A DNA stretch of 64,000 nucleotides from Spongiivirga sp046524175 (GCF_046524175.1 NZ_JBEFZF010000001.1:124001-188000), one strand, 5' to 3'. Shown: positions 26,397-35,288, counted from the stretch's first letter. Numbers and translations: made by a program. The notes: generated by a model from the sequence alone, not told the origin.

Positions 26397-27575
26397 ATGA
26401 GTTCAGAAGTTTCACAACGTTATTCGGGAAGAGGTGTATCAGCATCAAAAGAAGATGTACACAACGCTATTAAGAACATTGACAGGGGGCTTTTTCCGAA
26501 GGCTTTTTGCAAAATAGTACCAGATTATCTTACCAATGACGATGAATATTGTTTGATAATGCACGCAGATGGTGCCGGGACCAAATCATCCTTGGCTTAT
26601 ATGTACTGGAAAGAAACGGGTGATATTTCTGTTTGGAAAGGAATTGCGCAAGATGCGTTGATCATGAATATTGACGATTTGTTGTGTGTTGGTGCGACCG
26701 ATAATATCATGCTATCTTCTACTATTGGTAGAAATAAAAACTTGATTCCGGGCGAAGTGATTTCTGCAATAATTAATGGTACTGAAGCACTTATTGAAGA
26801 GTTAAAAGGTTTTGGTGTCACCATACATTCCACTGGAGGAGAAACAGCTGACGTGGGCGATTTAGTTAGGACAATTATTGTTGATAGTACCGTAACTGCG
26901 CGAATGAAGCGTACTGATGTCATTGACAATGCTAATATTAAAGCTGGAGATGTTATTGTTGGGCTTTCATCATATGGGCAAGCCTCCTACGAAACAGCAT
27001 ATAATGGCGGGATGGGAAGTAATGGGCTAACCTCGGCCAGGCATGATGTCTTTGGGAAGTATTTAGCTGAAAAATTCCCTGAAAGTTATGACCACGCCGT
27101 ACCATCTGAACTGGTATATTCAGGCAATACTAAATTAGAAGATACCGTTGAAGATGCTCCGATTGATGCCGGTAAACTAGTGTTATCGCCAACACGAACT
27201 TATGCACCAATTATTAAAGAAATTCTTTCGAAATACGATGCGAAAGAGGTTCATGGAATGGTTCACTGCAGCGGTGGTGCGCAAACAAAAATTCTTCATT
27301 TTGTAGATGGGCTGCATATTATAAAGGACAATATGTTCGAGATACCTCCTTTATTTCGGTTGATACAGGAGCAGTCCGGAACCGATTGGAAAGAGATGTA
27401 TCAAGTGTTTAATATGGGACATCGAATGGAATTATATGTAGACGCTTCCATTGCTGATGATCTCATTTCAATTTCAAAGTCATTTAATGTCGATGCTCAA
27501 ATTGTCGGTCGAGTAGAAGCGGCTGATTCTAAAAAGCTGACTATTAAAAGTGAGTTTGGCTCCTTTACCTATTAG
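26397..27575 (+). CDS. purM: Phosphoribosylformylglycinamidine cyclo-ligase (AIR synthase)
   Basis: Fifth step of purine synthesis: FGAM plus ATP to AIR; cytoplasmic homodimer. The 392 residues are about 40 longer than enterobacterial PurM, the usual length in Bacteroidota. N-terminal YSGRGVSASKED, the ATP loop DGAGTKSSLA (58-67), the ALIMNIDDLLCVGA segment, and GGETADVGD and GLSSYGQASYE are visible. The gene is followed directly by convergent ABC genes. It is not clustered with other pur genes, but lies upstream of prfA and pyrF. Confidence 0.93.
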   Translation: MSSEVSQRYSGRGVSASKEDVHNAIKNIDRGLFPKAFCKIVPDYLTNDDEYCLIMHADGAGTKSSLAYMYWKETGDISVWKGIAQDALIMNIDDLLCVGATDNIMLSSTIGRNKNLIPGEVISAIINGTEALIEELKGFGVTIHSTGGETADVGDLVRTIIVDSTVTARMKRTDVIDNANIKAGDVIVGLSSYGQASYETAYNGGMGSNGLTSARHDVFGKYLAEKFPESYDHAVPSELVYSGNTKLEDTVEDAPIDAGKLVLSPTRTYAPIIKEILSKYDAKEVHGMVHCSGGAQTKILHFVDGLHIIKDNMFEIPPLFRLIQEQSGTDWKEMYQVFNMGHRMELYVDASIADDLISISKSFNVDAQIVGRVEAADSKKLTIKSEFGSFTY

Positions 27576-27642
27576 TTTTCTTAGCGATAACTCCATTTGG
27601 TAAATAGTCATAATCTTCCAGTTCTGTAAGTCGATCGATCTT

Positions 27643-28248
27643 TTAAGTACATCTGTTTTTTAGGAGATAGATATCATCTGCTACATCGATTACGGTTTGG
27701 TAATAATGATCAGTTAAAATAATGGCTTTGTTATTTTTTTGCTGCTTAATGAATTCTTTTACTTTTTCGACATAAATAGGCGCAATATGCATAAAGGGTT
27801 CATCTAACAAAATAATTGGTTTGTTTGAGAATAAGGCTAAGTAAATTTCTACTAGTTGTAATTCACCACTTGACAAGTTTTCCGGTCTCTTATTTTTGTA
27901 TTTTTCTAATTGAGGAAAATCACTAACAAAGGAGGTCCATGAAATTTGCTGTAAATAGAATGCTTTATGAAGCTTCATAAAGTTTGGTATTGTCTGTATT
28001 TGTGAGGATAAGTATACCTTTCCCGTGGTGTATAATTTTCTTACAACCGGCTTTTTATCAACCCGAACCAACTTATATTTAGGTTGTAGGCTTCCAAAAA
28101 TAATGGATAGCAAACTGCTTTTACCTGAGCCATTCCGGCCTAAGAGTCCGGTTACTTTTCCGGTTTCTGCCTTTAGGTAAACCCCATTTAATATGGTTTT
28201 CACACCAAAACTTAATTCAACATTATCTATTTCAACGACCATAACCAT
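27643..28248 (-). CDS. ABC transporter ATPase, apparently truncated by a nonsense codon
   Basis: A 201-residue nucleotide-binding protein with Walker A GRNGSGKS (37-44), a signature LSSGE (125-129), Walker B IILLDEP (145-151) and the H-loop His181. After the stop (TAA, 27643-27645) the same frame stays open for 25 more codons to 27565, reading KIDRLTELEDYDYLPNGV and a basic tail. Its composition looks like real protein and like the ends of related ATPases, so a sense codon such as TAT may have mutated to TAA. The catalytic core is intact. The start overlaps the preceding small membrane-protein gene by 22 bases (16 if Met3 is used), implying coupling and a joint function. Confidence 0.85.
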   Translation of the reverse strand: MVMVVEIDNVELSFGVKTILNGVYLKAETGKVTGLLGRNGSGKSSLLSIIFGSLQPKYKLVRVDKKPVVRKLYTTGKVYLSSQIQTIPNFMKLHKAFYLQQISWTSFVSDFPQLEKYKNKRPENLSSGELQLVEIYLALFSNKPIILLDEPFMHIAPIYVEKVKEFIKQQKNNKAIILTDHYYQTVIDVADDIYLLKNRCT

Positions 28249-28520
28249 GTCTTAAATAATAGGATGGTGGCACAAAGCATAAAATCCAGTAAAACAAAAA
28301 TCAAGATCAGCTTCGTTTTGGTAATACCAAGATTATGATAGAAAGCAAGAATGTTTTTTTGCCTGTTGCTTGAATATCCCCAGATAATAGCGAATGAACA
28401 AATTATTTTGGCAGTTATAAATACAGCATTATTACCAGTTAAAAAAAGAGCTATTAAGCTTATAAAGCTTGTAGACTGCAGAAATTGTTTGTAAAAGTGC
28501 AGTATTGCTGATAGTTGCAT
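28227..28520 (-). CDS. Small membrane protein coupled to the ABC ATPase
   Basis: A 97-residue hydrophobic protein with membrane segments near 17-31, 33-48 and 72-90 joined by short basic loops (SSNRQK). No family recognised. It overlaps the ATPase gene and precedes it, so it is probably its membrane partner, although it is far smaller than a normal ABC permease; it might oligomerise. Its own start, MQLSAILHFYKQ, is reasonable. The two genes form an isolated unit between convergent purM and divergent prfA. Confidence 0.65.
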   Translation of the reverse strand: MQLSAILHFYKQFLQSTSFISLIALFLTGNNAVFITAKIICSFAIIWGYSSNRQKNILAFYHNLGITKTKLILIFVLLDFMLCATILLFKTWLWSLK

Positions 28521-28724
28521 TCATGAAAATTATGATTTCATCAGGAAGCTGCAAAAAGATTAACATCGCATTAGGGATTGAAGTTGGCTACCCTGTTGTG
28601 CATAAAGCCCGACCGAGAGAATTAATTATATTTTTAATATTCAACTAGACGCAATATGCACAAGGGAACGATAGAAAAGTCTTCAAAAAGTGTACCTTTA
28701 CGATCTTAGAATTGGAACAGATTT

Positions 28725-29801
28725 ATGCTAGAGAAATTACAAATAGTAAAACAACGCTTTGACGAGGTAAGTGACTTAATTATACAACCAGATATTATTT
28801 CTGATCAGAAGAAATATGTTCAGTTAAATAAGGAGTATAAGGATCTTAAAAACCTAGTTGATAAGCGCGCTGTCTATATTCAACTTACTGACAATATTAA
28901 GGAAGCCGAGGAGATTATAGCTGATGGTAGTGATGCTGAAATGGTTGAAATGGCAAAAATGGAGTTAGAAGAAGCCAAGGAAAAACTGCCAAAACTTGAA
29001 GAGGAAATCAAGCTAATGTTAATCCCAAAAGATCCTGAAGATAGTAAGAATGTCGTGGTTGAAGTACGCGCAGGTACTGGTGGCGATGAAGCAAGTATTT
29101 TCGCCGGAGATTTACACCGTATGTATACCAAATATTGTGAAGGTAAAGGCTGGAAGGTGAGTGTGATTGACTTTAGCGAAGGAACTGCCGGTGGTTTTAA
29201 AGAAATACAGTTTGAAGTTACAGGTGAAGAGGTGTATGGTACTTTAAAGTTTGAAGCGGGTGTGCATCGGGTACAACGGGTACCACAAACGGAGACTCAA
29301 GGACGTGTACATACCAGTGCGGCTACTGTAATGGTGTTACCTGAGGCAGAAGAATTTGACGTACAGATAGATCCTAAAGATGTTCGTATTGATTATTTCT
29401 GTTCTTCCGGGCCTGGGGGGCAGTCGGTTAACACTACTTATTCTGCCGTGCGGCTTACGCATGTACCCACGGGATTAGTAGCGCAATGCCAGGATCAAAA
29501 ATCGCAACATAAAAACAAGGAAAAAGCCTTTAAGGTATTACGTTCACGTCTATATGATCTTGAGCTGGCCAAAAAACAAGAGGAGGATGCTGCTAAGCGA
29601 AGCAGCCAAGTAAGTAGCGGGGATCGATCTGCTAAAATTAGAACCTATAACTATCCGCAAGGCCGAGTAACCGATCACCGAATTAACCTTACCCTATATG
29701 ATTTACAAAACATTATTAATGGTGACATTCAAAAGATCATAGATGAGTTGCAGTTGGTACAAAATACAGAAAAGTTGAAAGAGGCTGGTGAAGTCATCTA
29801 A
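28725..29801 (+). CDS. prfA: Peptide chain release factor 1
   Basis: Recognises UAA/UAG and triggers peptide release. 358 residues, standard length. The GGQ catalytic motif is at 231-233 (SSGPGGQSVN). The codon-recognition tripeptide region reads VPQTETQGRVHTS, RF1-like in context. The N-terminal ~100 residues are a coiled-coil domain, and the central acidic/Gly-rich RAGTGGDEA motif (115-123) is present. The leader has a TACCTTTA box (28693-28700) that could be its -7 element. A good hairpin terminator follows. Confidence 0.97.
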   Translation: MLEKLQIVKQRFDEVSDLIIQPDIISDQKKYVQLNKEYKDLKNLVDKRAVYIQLTDNIKEAEEIIADGSDAEMVEMAKMELEEAKEKLPKLEEEIKLMLIPKDPEDSKNVVVEVRAGTGGDEASIFAGDLHRMYTKYCEGKGWKVSVIDFSEGTAGGFKEIQFEVTGEEVYGTLKFEAGVHRVQRVPQTETQGRVHTSAATVMVLPEAEEFDVQIDPKDVRIDYFCSSGPGGQSVNTTYSAVRLTHVPTGLVAQCQDQKSQHKNKEKAFKVLRSRLYDLELAKKQEEDAAKRSSQVSSGDRSAKIRTYNYPQGRVTDHRINLTLYDLQNIINGDIQKIIDELQLVQNTEKLKEAGEVI

Positions 29802-29822
29802 CTACTGGTAGTAAACCGTTAA

Positions 29823-29859
29823 AAAAAGAGCCAATAAACCCCGTTTATCGGCTCTTTTT
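29823..29859 (+). terminator. Terminator of prfA
   Basis: AAAAGAGCCAATAAAC pairs with GTTTATCGGCTCTTTT (one A-C mismatch) across a short CCC-type loop, ending in a T run. Confidence 0.85.
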
Positions 29860-29965
29860 GCTTTTTGAAAAAACTTGAAAATAATAATAGTATCTTCACG
29901 TTGAACCAACATAATTAGGAAGCCCCTAATTGCTAAATAATTCAAAACCAATAACCTGCTACAAG

Positions 29966-32020
29966 ATGAAAAAGTATATTTTTCTGCTTACTGCATTTCT
30001 CGGATCCAGTTTTTTTACCTATTCACAGTCCTATATCGGATTTTTATCTGACAATTATAAAGGTGTCCACGGCGTTGTATCGAACCCCGCAACTTTGGTC
30101 GACTCCCCTTATAAAGCTGATATTAATCTTGCCTCTTTGAGTGCCTTAGGCGATAATGATTATTACGGAATATCATTATCGAATTTATTAAAAAGCGATT
30201 TTGATTTTGAGCGAGATGCGATTACATCTCCATCTGACGCTAATAGTTATATTGTAACTGCCGATGTATTGGGACCATCATTCATGTTCAATATAAAGCC
30301 CAAGCACACCATTGCTGTTTTTACTAGAGCGCGTTTGTTTGCCAATGTAAATAATATTAATGGGGAGCTTTTTGAAACAGTGACCAATGATTTTGATGCT
30401 GACAATGATTTTGTAGTTAATGCAAACGACTTTTTTGGGACTACACATGGTTGGGGTGAATTAGGCCTTTCATATGCAACGGTACTTATGGATAAAGGAA
30501 ATCATTTTCTTACCGGGGGTGTATCAGTTAAGTACTTACAAGGTTTAGGAAATGCATATGGAGAAGGAACAGTAGATATTAACTATGATGCCGATGGTAC
30601 CGCCCCAAATATTGCATCGTTCGATTCTAGTGGTAGTTTAACATACGGTCGTAGTAGCAACCTGGCGGGAGATTTAGAGAATATAGAGCTGGTAGAAGGA
30701 TCAACCGGTTTTGGTGCGGACATTGGTTTTTCCTATGAGTATAGACCTGATGGGGGCGAAGGCAATATACAAGGCGATCCAACGCGATATAAATTAAAAG
30801 TGGGGTTGTCAGTCACTGATATTGGGTCCATTAGCTATAAAAACAGTAATCAAGCACTGTATAATCTTACAGGGGTTGATATTAGCGAAACTGATTTTGA
30901 AAACCTAAGTTTTGAAGATGCCCTAAGAGATATCTATACATTTCAAGAAGCAGATGAAGATTTAGATCCTAGGCTTCCTACCGCAGGTCATGTGACTATA
31001 GATTATAATATAATCCCAAGTGTTTATATCAATGCTAATGCCGATTTTTCATTGGTAAAAGCAGCTAGCAGAAATAGCAGTAGTGTGGCTACCAACGCAT
31101 TTATCACTCCACGTTATGAAAGCAAATGGTTTAGTTTTTATATGCCTGTCGGCTATAAAGAGTATAGTGGTTTTTCGTGGGGAACCGGTTTTCGTGTTGG
31201 CCCACTTTTTGTTGGTTCAGGTTCTGTGCTATCTAATATTATTAACGATGAATCGCAAGGTGTAGATGTGTATGCCGGTTTGAAAGTACCAATTTATAGA
31301 GGAAAACCTAGAGATAAAGATGGTGATGGGATTTTAGATAAAGAAGATGCATGCCCGGATACTCCAGGACCTATTGAAAACGAAGGTTGTCCTTGGCCTG
31401 ATCGTGATGAAGATGGCGTATACGACAAAGATGATAAGTGTCCGGATGAGGGGGGAAGAAAGGATAATGAAGGCTGCCCAATTGTAGACAAGGATGGTGA
31501 TGGTGTTAATGATGATGTCGATATCTGTCCTGATAATGCAGGGCCTGTGGAGAATAATGGATGCCCTTGGCCAGATTCTGATGGCGATGGGGTTTTTGAT
31601 AAAGATGATGAATGCCCAGATACTGCTGGCACAGTTGCAGGAAAAGGCTGTCCTGAAGTAACTGAAGCGGTAGTTGCCAAGCTAAATGAATATGGGAAAA
31701 CTATCTTGTTTGCTCCTGATAAAGCAGATTTTAAGAACGAGTCATTTACTATATTACAGGAGATGACCGCAGTAATGAAGCAGTATCCGAATGCGAGATT
31801 CCGATTAGAAGGACACACTGATAGCAGAGGAGAAGAAAAGATGAATCAGCGATTGTCCGAGCTAAGGGTGAATGCGGTAAGAGATTATCTTATCAAAAAC
31901 GGAATTGATGCATCTCGACTAGAAGCTGTTGGTTTAGGAGAAAAATACCCAGTCGCTACTAATATGTATATGGCGGGGCGTGCAAAAAACCGTCGCGTTG
32001 AAATAAAACTAATCAATTAA
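29966..32020 (+). CDS. OmpA-family outer membrane protein with thrombospondin type 3 repeats
   Basis: Start taken at the ATG at 29966, which gives a signal peptide (MKKYIFLLTAFLGSSFFTYS); an upstream TTG would not. The 684-residue precursor has a DUF5723-like beta-barrel N-terminus of about 430 residues. Four Asp-rich, Cys-containing calcium-binding repeats follow (about 455-563, each like DKDGDGILDKEDACPDT with ENEGCPWPD spacers). A C-terminal OmpA peptidoglycan-binding domain (about 565-684) has the LEGHTDSRG motif and the AKNRRVEI end. It probably links outer membrane and cell wall; calcium would stiffen the spacer. The gene ends at a clear terminator. Confidence 0.93.
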   Translation: MKKYIFLLTAFLGSSFFTYSQSYIGFLSDNYKGVHGVVSNPATLVDSPYKADINLASLSALGDNDYYGISLSNLLKSDFDFERDAITSPSDANSYIVTADVLGPSFMFNIKPKHTIAVFTRARLFANVNNINGELFETVTNDFDADNDFVVNANDFFGTTHGWGELGLSYATVLMDKGNHFLTGGVSVKYLQGLGNAYGEGTVDINYDADGTAPNIASFDSSGSLTYGRSSNLAGDLENIELVEGSTGFGADIGFSYEYRPDGGEGNIQGDPTRYKLKVGLSVTDIGSISYKNSNQALYNLTGVDISETDFENLSFEDALRDIYTFQEADEDLDPRLPTAGHVTIDYNIIPSVYINANADFSLVKAASRNSSSVATNAFITPRYESKWFSFYMPVGYKEYSGFSWGTGFRVGPLFVGSGSVLSNIINDESQGVDVYAGLKVPIYRGKPRDKDGDGILDKEDACPDTPGPIENEGCPWPDRDEDGVYDKDDKCPDEGGRKDNEGCPIVDKDGDGVNDDVDICPDNAGPVENNGCPWPDSDGDGVFDKDDECPDTAGTVAGKGCPEVTEAVVAKLNEYGKTILFAPDKADFKNESFTILQEMTAVMKQYPNARFRLEGHTDSRGEEKMNQRLSELRVNAVRDYLIKNGIDASRLEAVGLGEKYPVATNMYMAGRAKNRRVEIKLIN

Positions 32021-32045
32021 ATATGCTTTTATAATCGTATTTTTG

Positions 32046-32072
32046 AAACCCAGGCTTAAGGTCTGGGTTTTT
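32046..32072 (+). terminator. Terminator of the OmpA-family gene
   Basis: AAACCCAG / CTGGGTTT stem with a 9-base loop followed by T residues, placed 25 bases after the stop. Confidence 0.8.
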
Positions 32073-32089
32073 CATTTTAAGTAGTTAGT

Positions 32090-32911
32090 ATGACCACCCA
32101 ACAACTTGTTGATCAAATTTATGAAAAGGACTCCTTTTTATGTGTAGGTTTGGATGTTGATCTAGAGAAAATTCCTTCTCACTTATTGAATAGTGATGAC
32201 CCTATTTTTGAGTTTAATAAGCAAATAATTGATGCCACACATGATTTAGCTGTTGCATACAAACCAAATATCGCTTTCTATGAAGCTTATGGTATAAAAG
32301 GGTGGCAGTCTCTTAAAAAGACTATTGAGTATTTAAACTATAATTATCCTAATGTCTTTACCATTGCTGATGCTAAACGTGGTGATATTGGTAATACGGC
32401 TAGTATGTATGCTAAAGCATTTTTTGAAGATATGGCGTTCGACTCGGTAACAGTGGCACCATACATGGGAAGAGACTCGGTAGAACCTTTTCTTGATTTT
32501 GATAATAAGCACACTATTCTGTTGGCTCTAACATCCAACAAGGGAGCATACGATTTTCAGACCGAAGAAATTGATGGTTTGCCATTGTATAAAAAGGTAC
32601 TACAAACTTCAATAGCTTACAACAATAGCGACCGTTTAATGTATGTAGTGGGGGCGACTAAGGCTGAGTATTTATTGGAGATTAGAAAAATAATTCCAGA
32701 TAGTTTTCTATTGGTACCGGGAGTAGGAGCGCAAGGTGGCGACTTGCATGCAGTTTGTAAGTATGGGATGAATGATCAGGTCGGGCTATTAATTAATTCA
32801 TCTAGAGGCATTATTTATGCTGGTCAGGGGAATAATTTTGCTGCTGCCGCAAGAGAAAAAGCGGCAGAATTACAGCAACAAATGAAAGACATATTAATGT
32901 CACGTGAATGA
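32090..32911 (+). CDS. pyrF: Orotidine-5'-phosphate decarboxylase (type 2)
   Basis: Last step of UMP synthesis: decarboxylates OMP. The 273-residue length and sequence fit the longer, type 2 ODCase group of Bacteroidota and mycobacteria. The catalytic Asp-Lys motif is at 94-103 (DAKRGDIGNT), the N-terminal LCVGLDVD strand is present, and the phosphate-binding VPGVGAQGGD and NSSRGI segments are near the C-terminus. The stop overlaps the start of the next gene by four bases (ATGA). Confidence 0.96.
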   Translation: MTTQQLVDQIYEKDSFLCVGLDVDLEKIPSHLLNSDDPIFEFNKQIIDATHDLAVAYKPNIAFYEAYGIKGWQSLKKTIEYLNYNYPNVFTIADAKRGDIGNTASMYAKAFFEDMAFDSVTVAPYMGRDSVEPFLDFDNKHTILLALTSNKGAYDFQTEEIDGLPLYKKVLQTSIAYNNSDRLMYVVGATKAEYLLEIRKIIPDSFLLVPGVGAQGGDLHAVCKYGMNDQVGLLINSSRGIIYAGQGNNFAAAAREKAAELQQQMKDILMSRE

Positions 32912-33687
32912 TTATAGTCGATCAGCTTAACAGAGAAATCCAGCTAAATGGTGCTCCAAAACGCATTGTTTCTTTAGTACCTAGTCAGACTGAATTGATT
33001 TGTGATCTGGGTTTAGAGAATGAATTAGTGGGTATTACGAAGTTTTGTGTTCATCCCAATCATATCCGAAAATTTAAAACCGTTGTTGGTGGTACAAAGC
33101 AGGTTCGCCTGGACAAGATTAAAACACTTGACCCAGATATTATTCTTTGTAATAAAGAGGAAAATACTGAGGAAATGGTTAGCGAATTATCTGGAATTGC
33201 CCCGGTTCACGTATCGGATATCTCTTCAATTGATGACTGTTTGGTTTTAATCAAAGAATATGGTTCGATTTTTAAAAGGGAAAATAAAGCCTCGATAATC
33301 ATTGATCATATCATACAATCCCTCAATGATTTTCAAGAGAAAATTAGTAGCAAATCAATTAAAAAAGTCGCATATTTTATTTGGAAAGACCCCTGGATGC
33401 TTGCTGGCAAAGCAACCTTTATCGATCACCTACTAAGGGTAAATAAATTTGAAAATGTAGTTGAGCAGAATCGATACCCCGAAGTTGCGCTAGAGACTTT
33501 TTTAAAGCAATGTAATCCCGATTTGATATTCTTGTCTTCAGAGCCATTTCCCTTTAAACAAAAACATATTATTGAATTGGAGCGTTTAACAAATGCGAAG
33601 ATTCAACTTGTCGACGGTGAGTACTTTTCTTGGTATGGCTCGCGACTCGTAAAAGCTTTTGATTACTTTAAAACACTTATATACTAA
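32908..33687 (+). CDS. BtuF-like helical-backbone metal/cobalamin receptor without a signal peptide
   Basis: A 259-residue protein of the periplasmic-binding type III fold: RIVSLVPSQTELICDLG opening, the VGGTKQVRLDKIKTLDPDII segment that is characteristic of BtuF-like proteins, then a long linker helix and a second lobe (NPDLIFLSSEPFPF). Normally these bind B12 or siderophores in the periplasm. Here there is no hydrophobic leader and the ATG overlaps pyrF (ATGA), so the start cannot be much further upstream and the product appears cytoplasmic. No permease or ATPase for such a substrate is nearby. Confidence 0.82.
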   Translation: MIIVDQLNREIQLNGAPKRIVSLVPSQTELICDLGLENELVGITKFCVHPNHIRKFKTVVGGTKQVRLDKIKTLDPDIILCNKEENTEEMVSELSGIAPVHVSDISSIDDCLVLIKEYGSIFKRENKASIIIDHIIQSLNDFQEKISSKSIKKVAYFIWKDPWMLAGKATFIDHLLRVNKFENVVEQNRYPEVALETFLKQCNPDLIFLSSEPFPFKQKHIIELERLTNAKIQLVDGEYFSWYGSRLVKAFDYFKTLIY

Positions 33688-33892
33688 AGGTAGCCGCTTC
33701 ATATTTCTTTAAAGAGCGCAAAGCCTTTTTAGCTTCATGAGCAAAAAAATCGCTTAAGCCTGCATCAGTTTGTTCCATACTATACGATTTTTCCCAAAAC
33801 AGCTGATACTTTCTTTTCAAATCTGCCAATGGCCATCCTAAGTCGCTTGCGGCTTTTACAGCCCCCACTCTGCAAAATTGTGACTTTTTCAT
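33677..33892 (-). CDS. Small conserved-looking protein A (71 residues), paralogue of the gene at 34033-34212
   Basis: A 71-residue basic helical protein. The central segment KYQLFWEKSYSMEQTDAGLSD is matched in the neighbouring 59-residue protein (KRYLQMIEKAYNFRQTDAG), both followed by LSDFF and an EA-x-K helix. The arrangement recalls tiny flavobacterial helical-hairpin families such as Lacal_2735 or DUF6435 (K-x-Y...E-A...LSD...EA), but this is memory only. Its end overlaps the convergent BtuF-like gene by 11 bases. Function unknown; no signal or membrane segment. Confidence 0.65.
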   Translation of the reverse strand: MKKSQFCRVGAVKAASDLGWPLADLKRKYQLFWEKSYSMEQTDAGLSDFFAHEAKKALRSLKKYEAATFSI

Positions 33893-34032
33893 AACTTAAT
33901 GTTTTAAATCAGTATATATACGTCAAAAAGCAGGCCATGAGATGAATTATTTACGTTAAATAATTGTAAATAATGGGATTGGCATATATTTTTCATGAGA
34001 ATTTTCCTCTAATAATATGATCAATAAGTATA

Positions 34033-34212
34033 CTATTCCAGTTCTAAAGCATGAATTTTAGAGCGCAACTTATTAGCTTCATATTCAAAGAAATCGCTTA
34101 AACCAGCATCTGTTTGCCTAAAATTATAAGCTTTTTCTATCATTTGTAGATACCGTTTTTCAATAGCGATACGGTTAAGTTTTCGTTTGATTTTGGTGGC
34201 AACGCGTTTCAT
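34033..34212 (-). CDS. Small conserved-looking protein B (59 residues), paralogue of the gene at 33677-33892
   Basis: A 60-codon ATG frame on the minus strand (start 34210-34212, stop 34033-34035). The product is basic at its N-terminus (MKRVATKIKRKLNRIAIEKR) and shares QTDAGLSDFF exactly with the neighbouring 71-residue protein at the same relative place. The two genes are on the same strand, separated by 140 bases, and were probably created by tandem duplication. It is helical throughout, with no export signal. Similarity between neighbours is the main evidence that both are real genes. Confidence 0.65.
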   Translation of the reverse strand: MKRVATKIKRKLNRIAIEKRYLQMIEKAYNFRQTDAGLSDFFEYEANKLRSKIHALELE

Positions 34213-34322
34213 TGGTGTAGTAAGTTAGTGAGTTATAAATATAGCTAAATAATTGATAATTAGCTAGTTATTTTAATTATTATTTTAATTTTGTATAAGC
34301 TATTATCAGATTTGAGAATGAG

Positions 34323-34353
34323 TTGTTATTGATTTTTATTGTACCTACCTTTG
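34323..34353 (+). promoter_or_regulatory. Canonical flavobacterial promoter of the alpha/beta hydrolase gene
   Basis: TTG at 34323-34325, 20 bases, then TACCTTTG at 34346-34353: a good match to the TTG-N(19-20)-TAnnTTTG consensus. Transcription would begin near 34360, just before the TTG start codon at 34371. Confidence 0.6.
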
Positions 34354-34370
34354 GTCTTTAAATTAGTTGC

Positions 34371-35150
34371 TTGTTAAACTACACTATATATGAAAACCCC
34401 AATGCTACAGATTGGGTAACCTTTGTGCACGGAGCAGGAGGTAGCAGTACCATCTGGTATAAGCAATTACGTGCCTTTAGAACACACTATAACATTTTGC
34501 TTTTAGATTTGAGAGGCCATGGAAATTCGAAAACAGCTTTGAAAGATGCTTTCGATAAGCGCTATACATTTCAATCTATCGCTAATGATATTTTAGTCGT
34601 TCTGGATCATTTGAAAATTGAGAATTCTCATTTTATTGGTATTTCGTTAGGAACTATAATTATTCGTCAGCTTGCTGAAATGCACCCTAATCGAGTAAAA
34701 AGTATGATCATGGGTGGGGCGATTATGAAACTAAATATCCGATCTCAAATTTTGATGCGAGTCGGTATTATCTTTAAATCGTTGGTACCTTATTTATGGC
34801 TTTATAAATTCTTTGCATTTATTATAATGCCAAATAAGAATCACAAGGAATCGAGGTTGTTGTTTATTCGTGAAGCAAAAAAGTTGTATCAAAAGGAATT
34901 TGTAAGGTGGTTTAAGCTTACTGCCGAAATTAATCCGTTGCTTCGTTTTTTCAGACAGGTTGAGTTAAAGATTCCTACTCATTATGTGATGGGTGAAGAA
35001 GATTATATGTTTCTGCCATCAGTTAGAAAAGTTGTAGAGGCACATGGCTTTTCTTCTTTATGTGTAGTGCCCAATTGCGGACATGTTGTTAATGTTGAAC
35101 AGCCCGATTTTTTTAATAAAGAGACTATTAAGTTTCTATCTGGAGTTTAA
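34371..35150 (+). CDS. Alpha/beta hydrolase, non-ATG start
   Basis: A 259-residue cytoplasmic hydrolase. Oxyanion region HGAGGSSTIW (20-29), DLRGHGNS (46-53), nucleophile elbow G90-I-S92-L-G94, and a C-terminal catalytic His in NCGHVVNVEQ. Substrate unknown. No ATG lies near the N-terminus: an in-frame TAA at 34359-34361 limits the start to ATT (34362) or TTG (34371), and TTG gives the family-like beginning MLNYTIYENP. With the promoter at 34346-34353 the leader is only about ten bases. The gene is monocistronic. Confidence 0.88.
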   Translation: MLNYTIYENPNATDWVTFVHGAGGSSTIWYKQLRAFRTHYNILLLDLRGHGNSKTALKDAFDKRYTFQSIANDILVVLDHLKIENSHFIGISLGTIIIRQLAEMHPNRVKSMIMGGAIMKLNIRSQILMRVGIIFKSLVPYLWLYKFFAFIIMPNKNHKESRLLFIREAKKLYQKEFVRWFKLTAEINPLLRFFRQVELKIPTHYVMGEEDYMFLPSVRKVVEAHGFSSLCVVPNCGHVVNVEQPDFFNKETIKFLSGV

Positions 35151-35173
35151 AACAATTTTCCTCTTTTATCCTA

Positions 35174-35212
35174 TAAAAAAAGAGGCACCATTTACAGGGT
35201 AAATGGCACCTC
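35174..35212 (-). terminator. Terminator of the SusCD operon
   Basis: GAGGCACCATTTAC pairs with GTAAATGGCACCTC (a two-base internal mismatch) around a 3-base loop; on the minus strand it is followed by a run of T (A run at 35174-35181). Confidence 0.75.
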
Positions 35213-35288
35213 ACCTTAAAAACTAAATAACCAAAATTAGTTTTCTCTTTTTGGATTTTTATGATTGCGTAATCAAACCAAACCCATT

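Noticed and set aside
31310..31650. Tandem DNA repeat resembling a CRISPR-like array
   Set aside because: Units are imperfect, in frame, and encode thrombospondin type 3 repeats; there are no constant repeats or unique spacers, and no cas genes.
31294..31818. 174-codon antisense frame across the Asp-rich repeats of the OmpA-family gene
   Set aside because: A Ser/Pro-rich by-product of reading GAT/GGT-rich repeats backwards; the sense strand encodes clear calcium-binding repeats and an OmpA domain.
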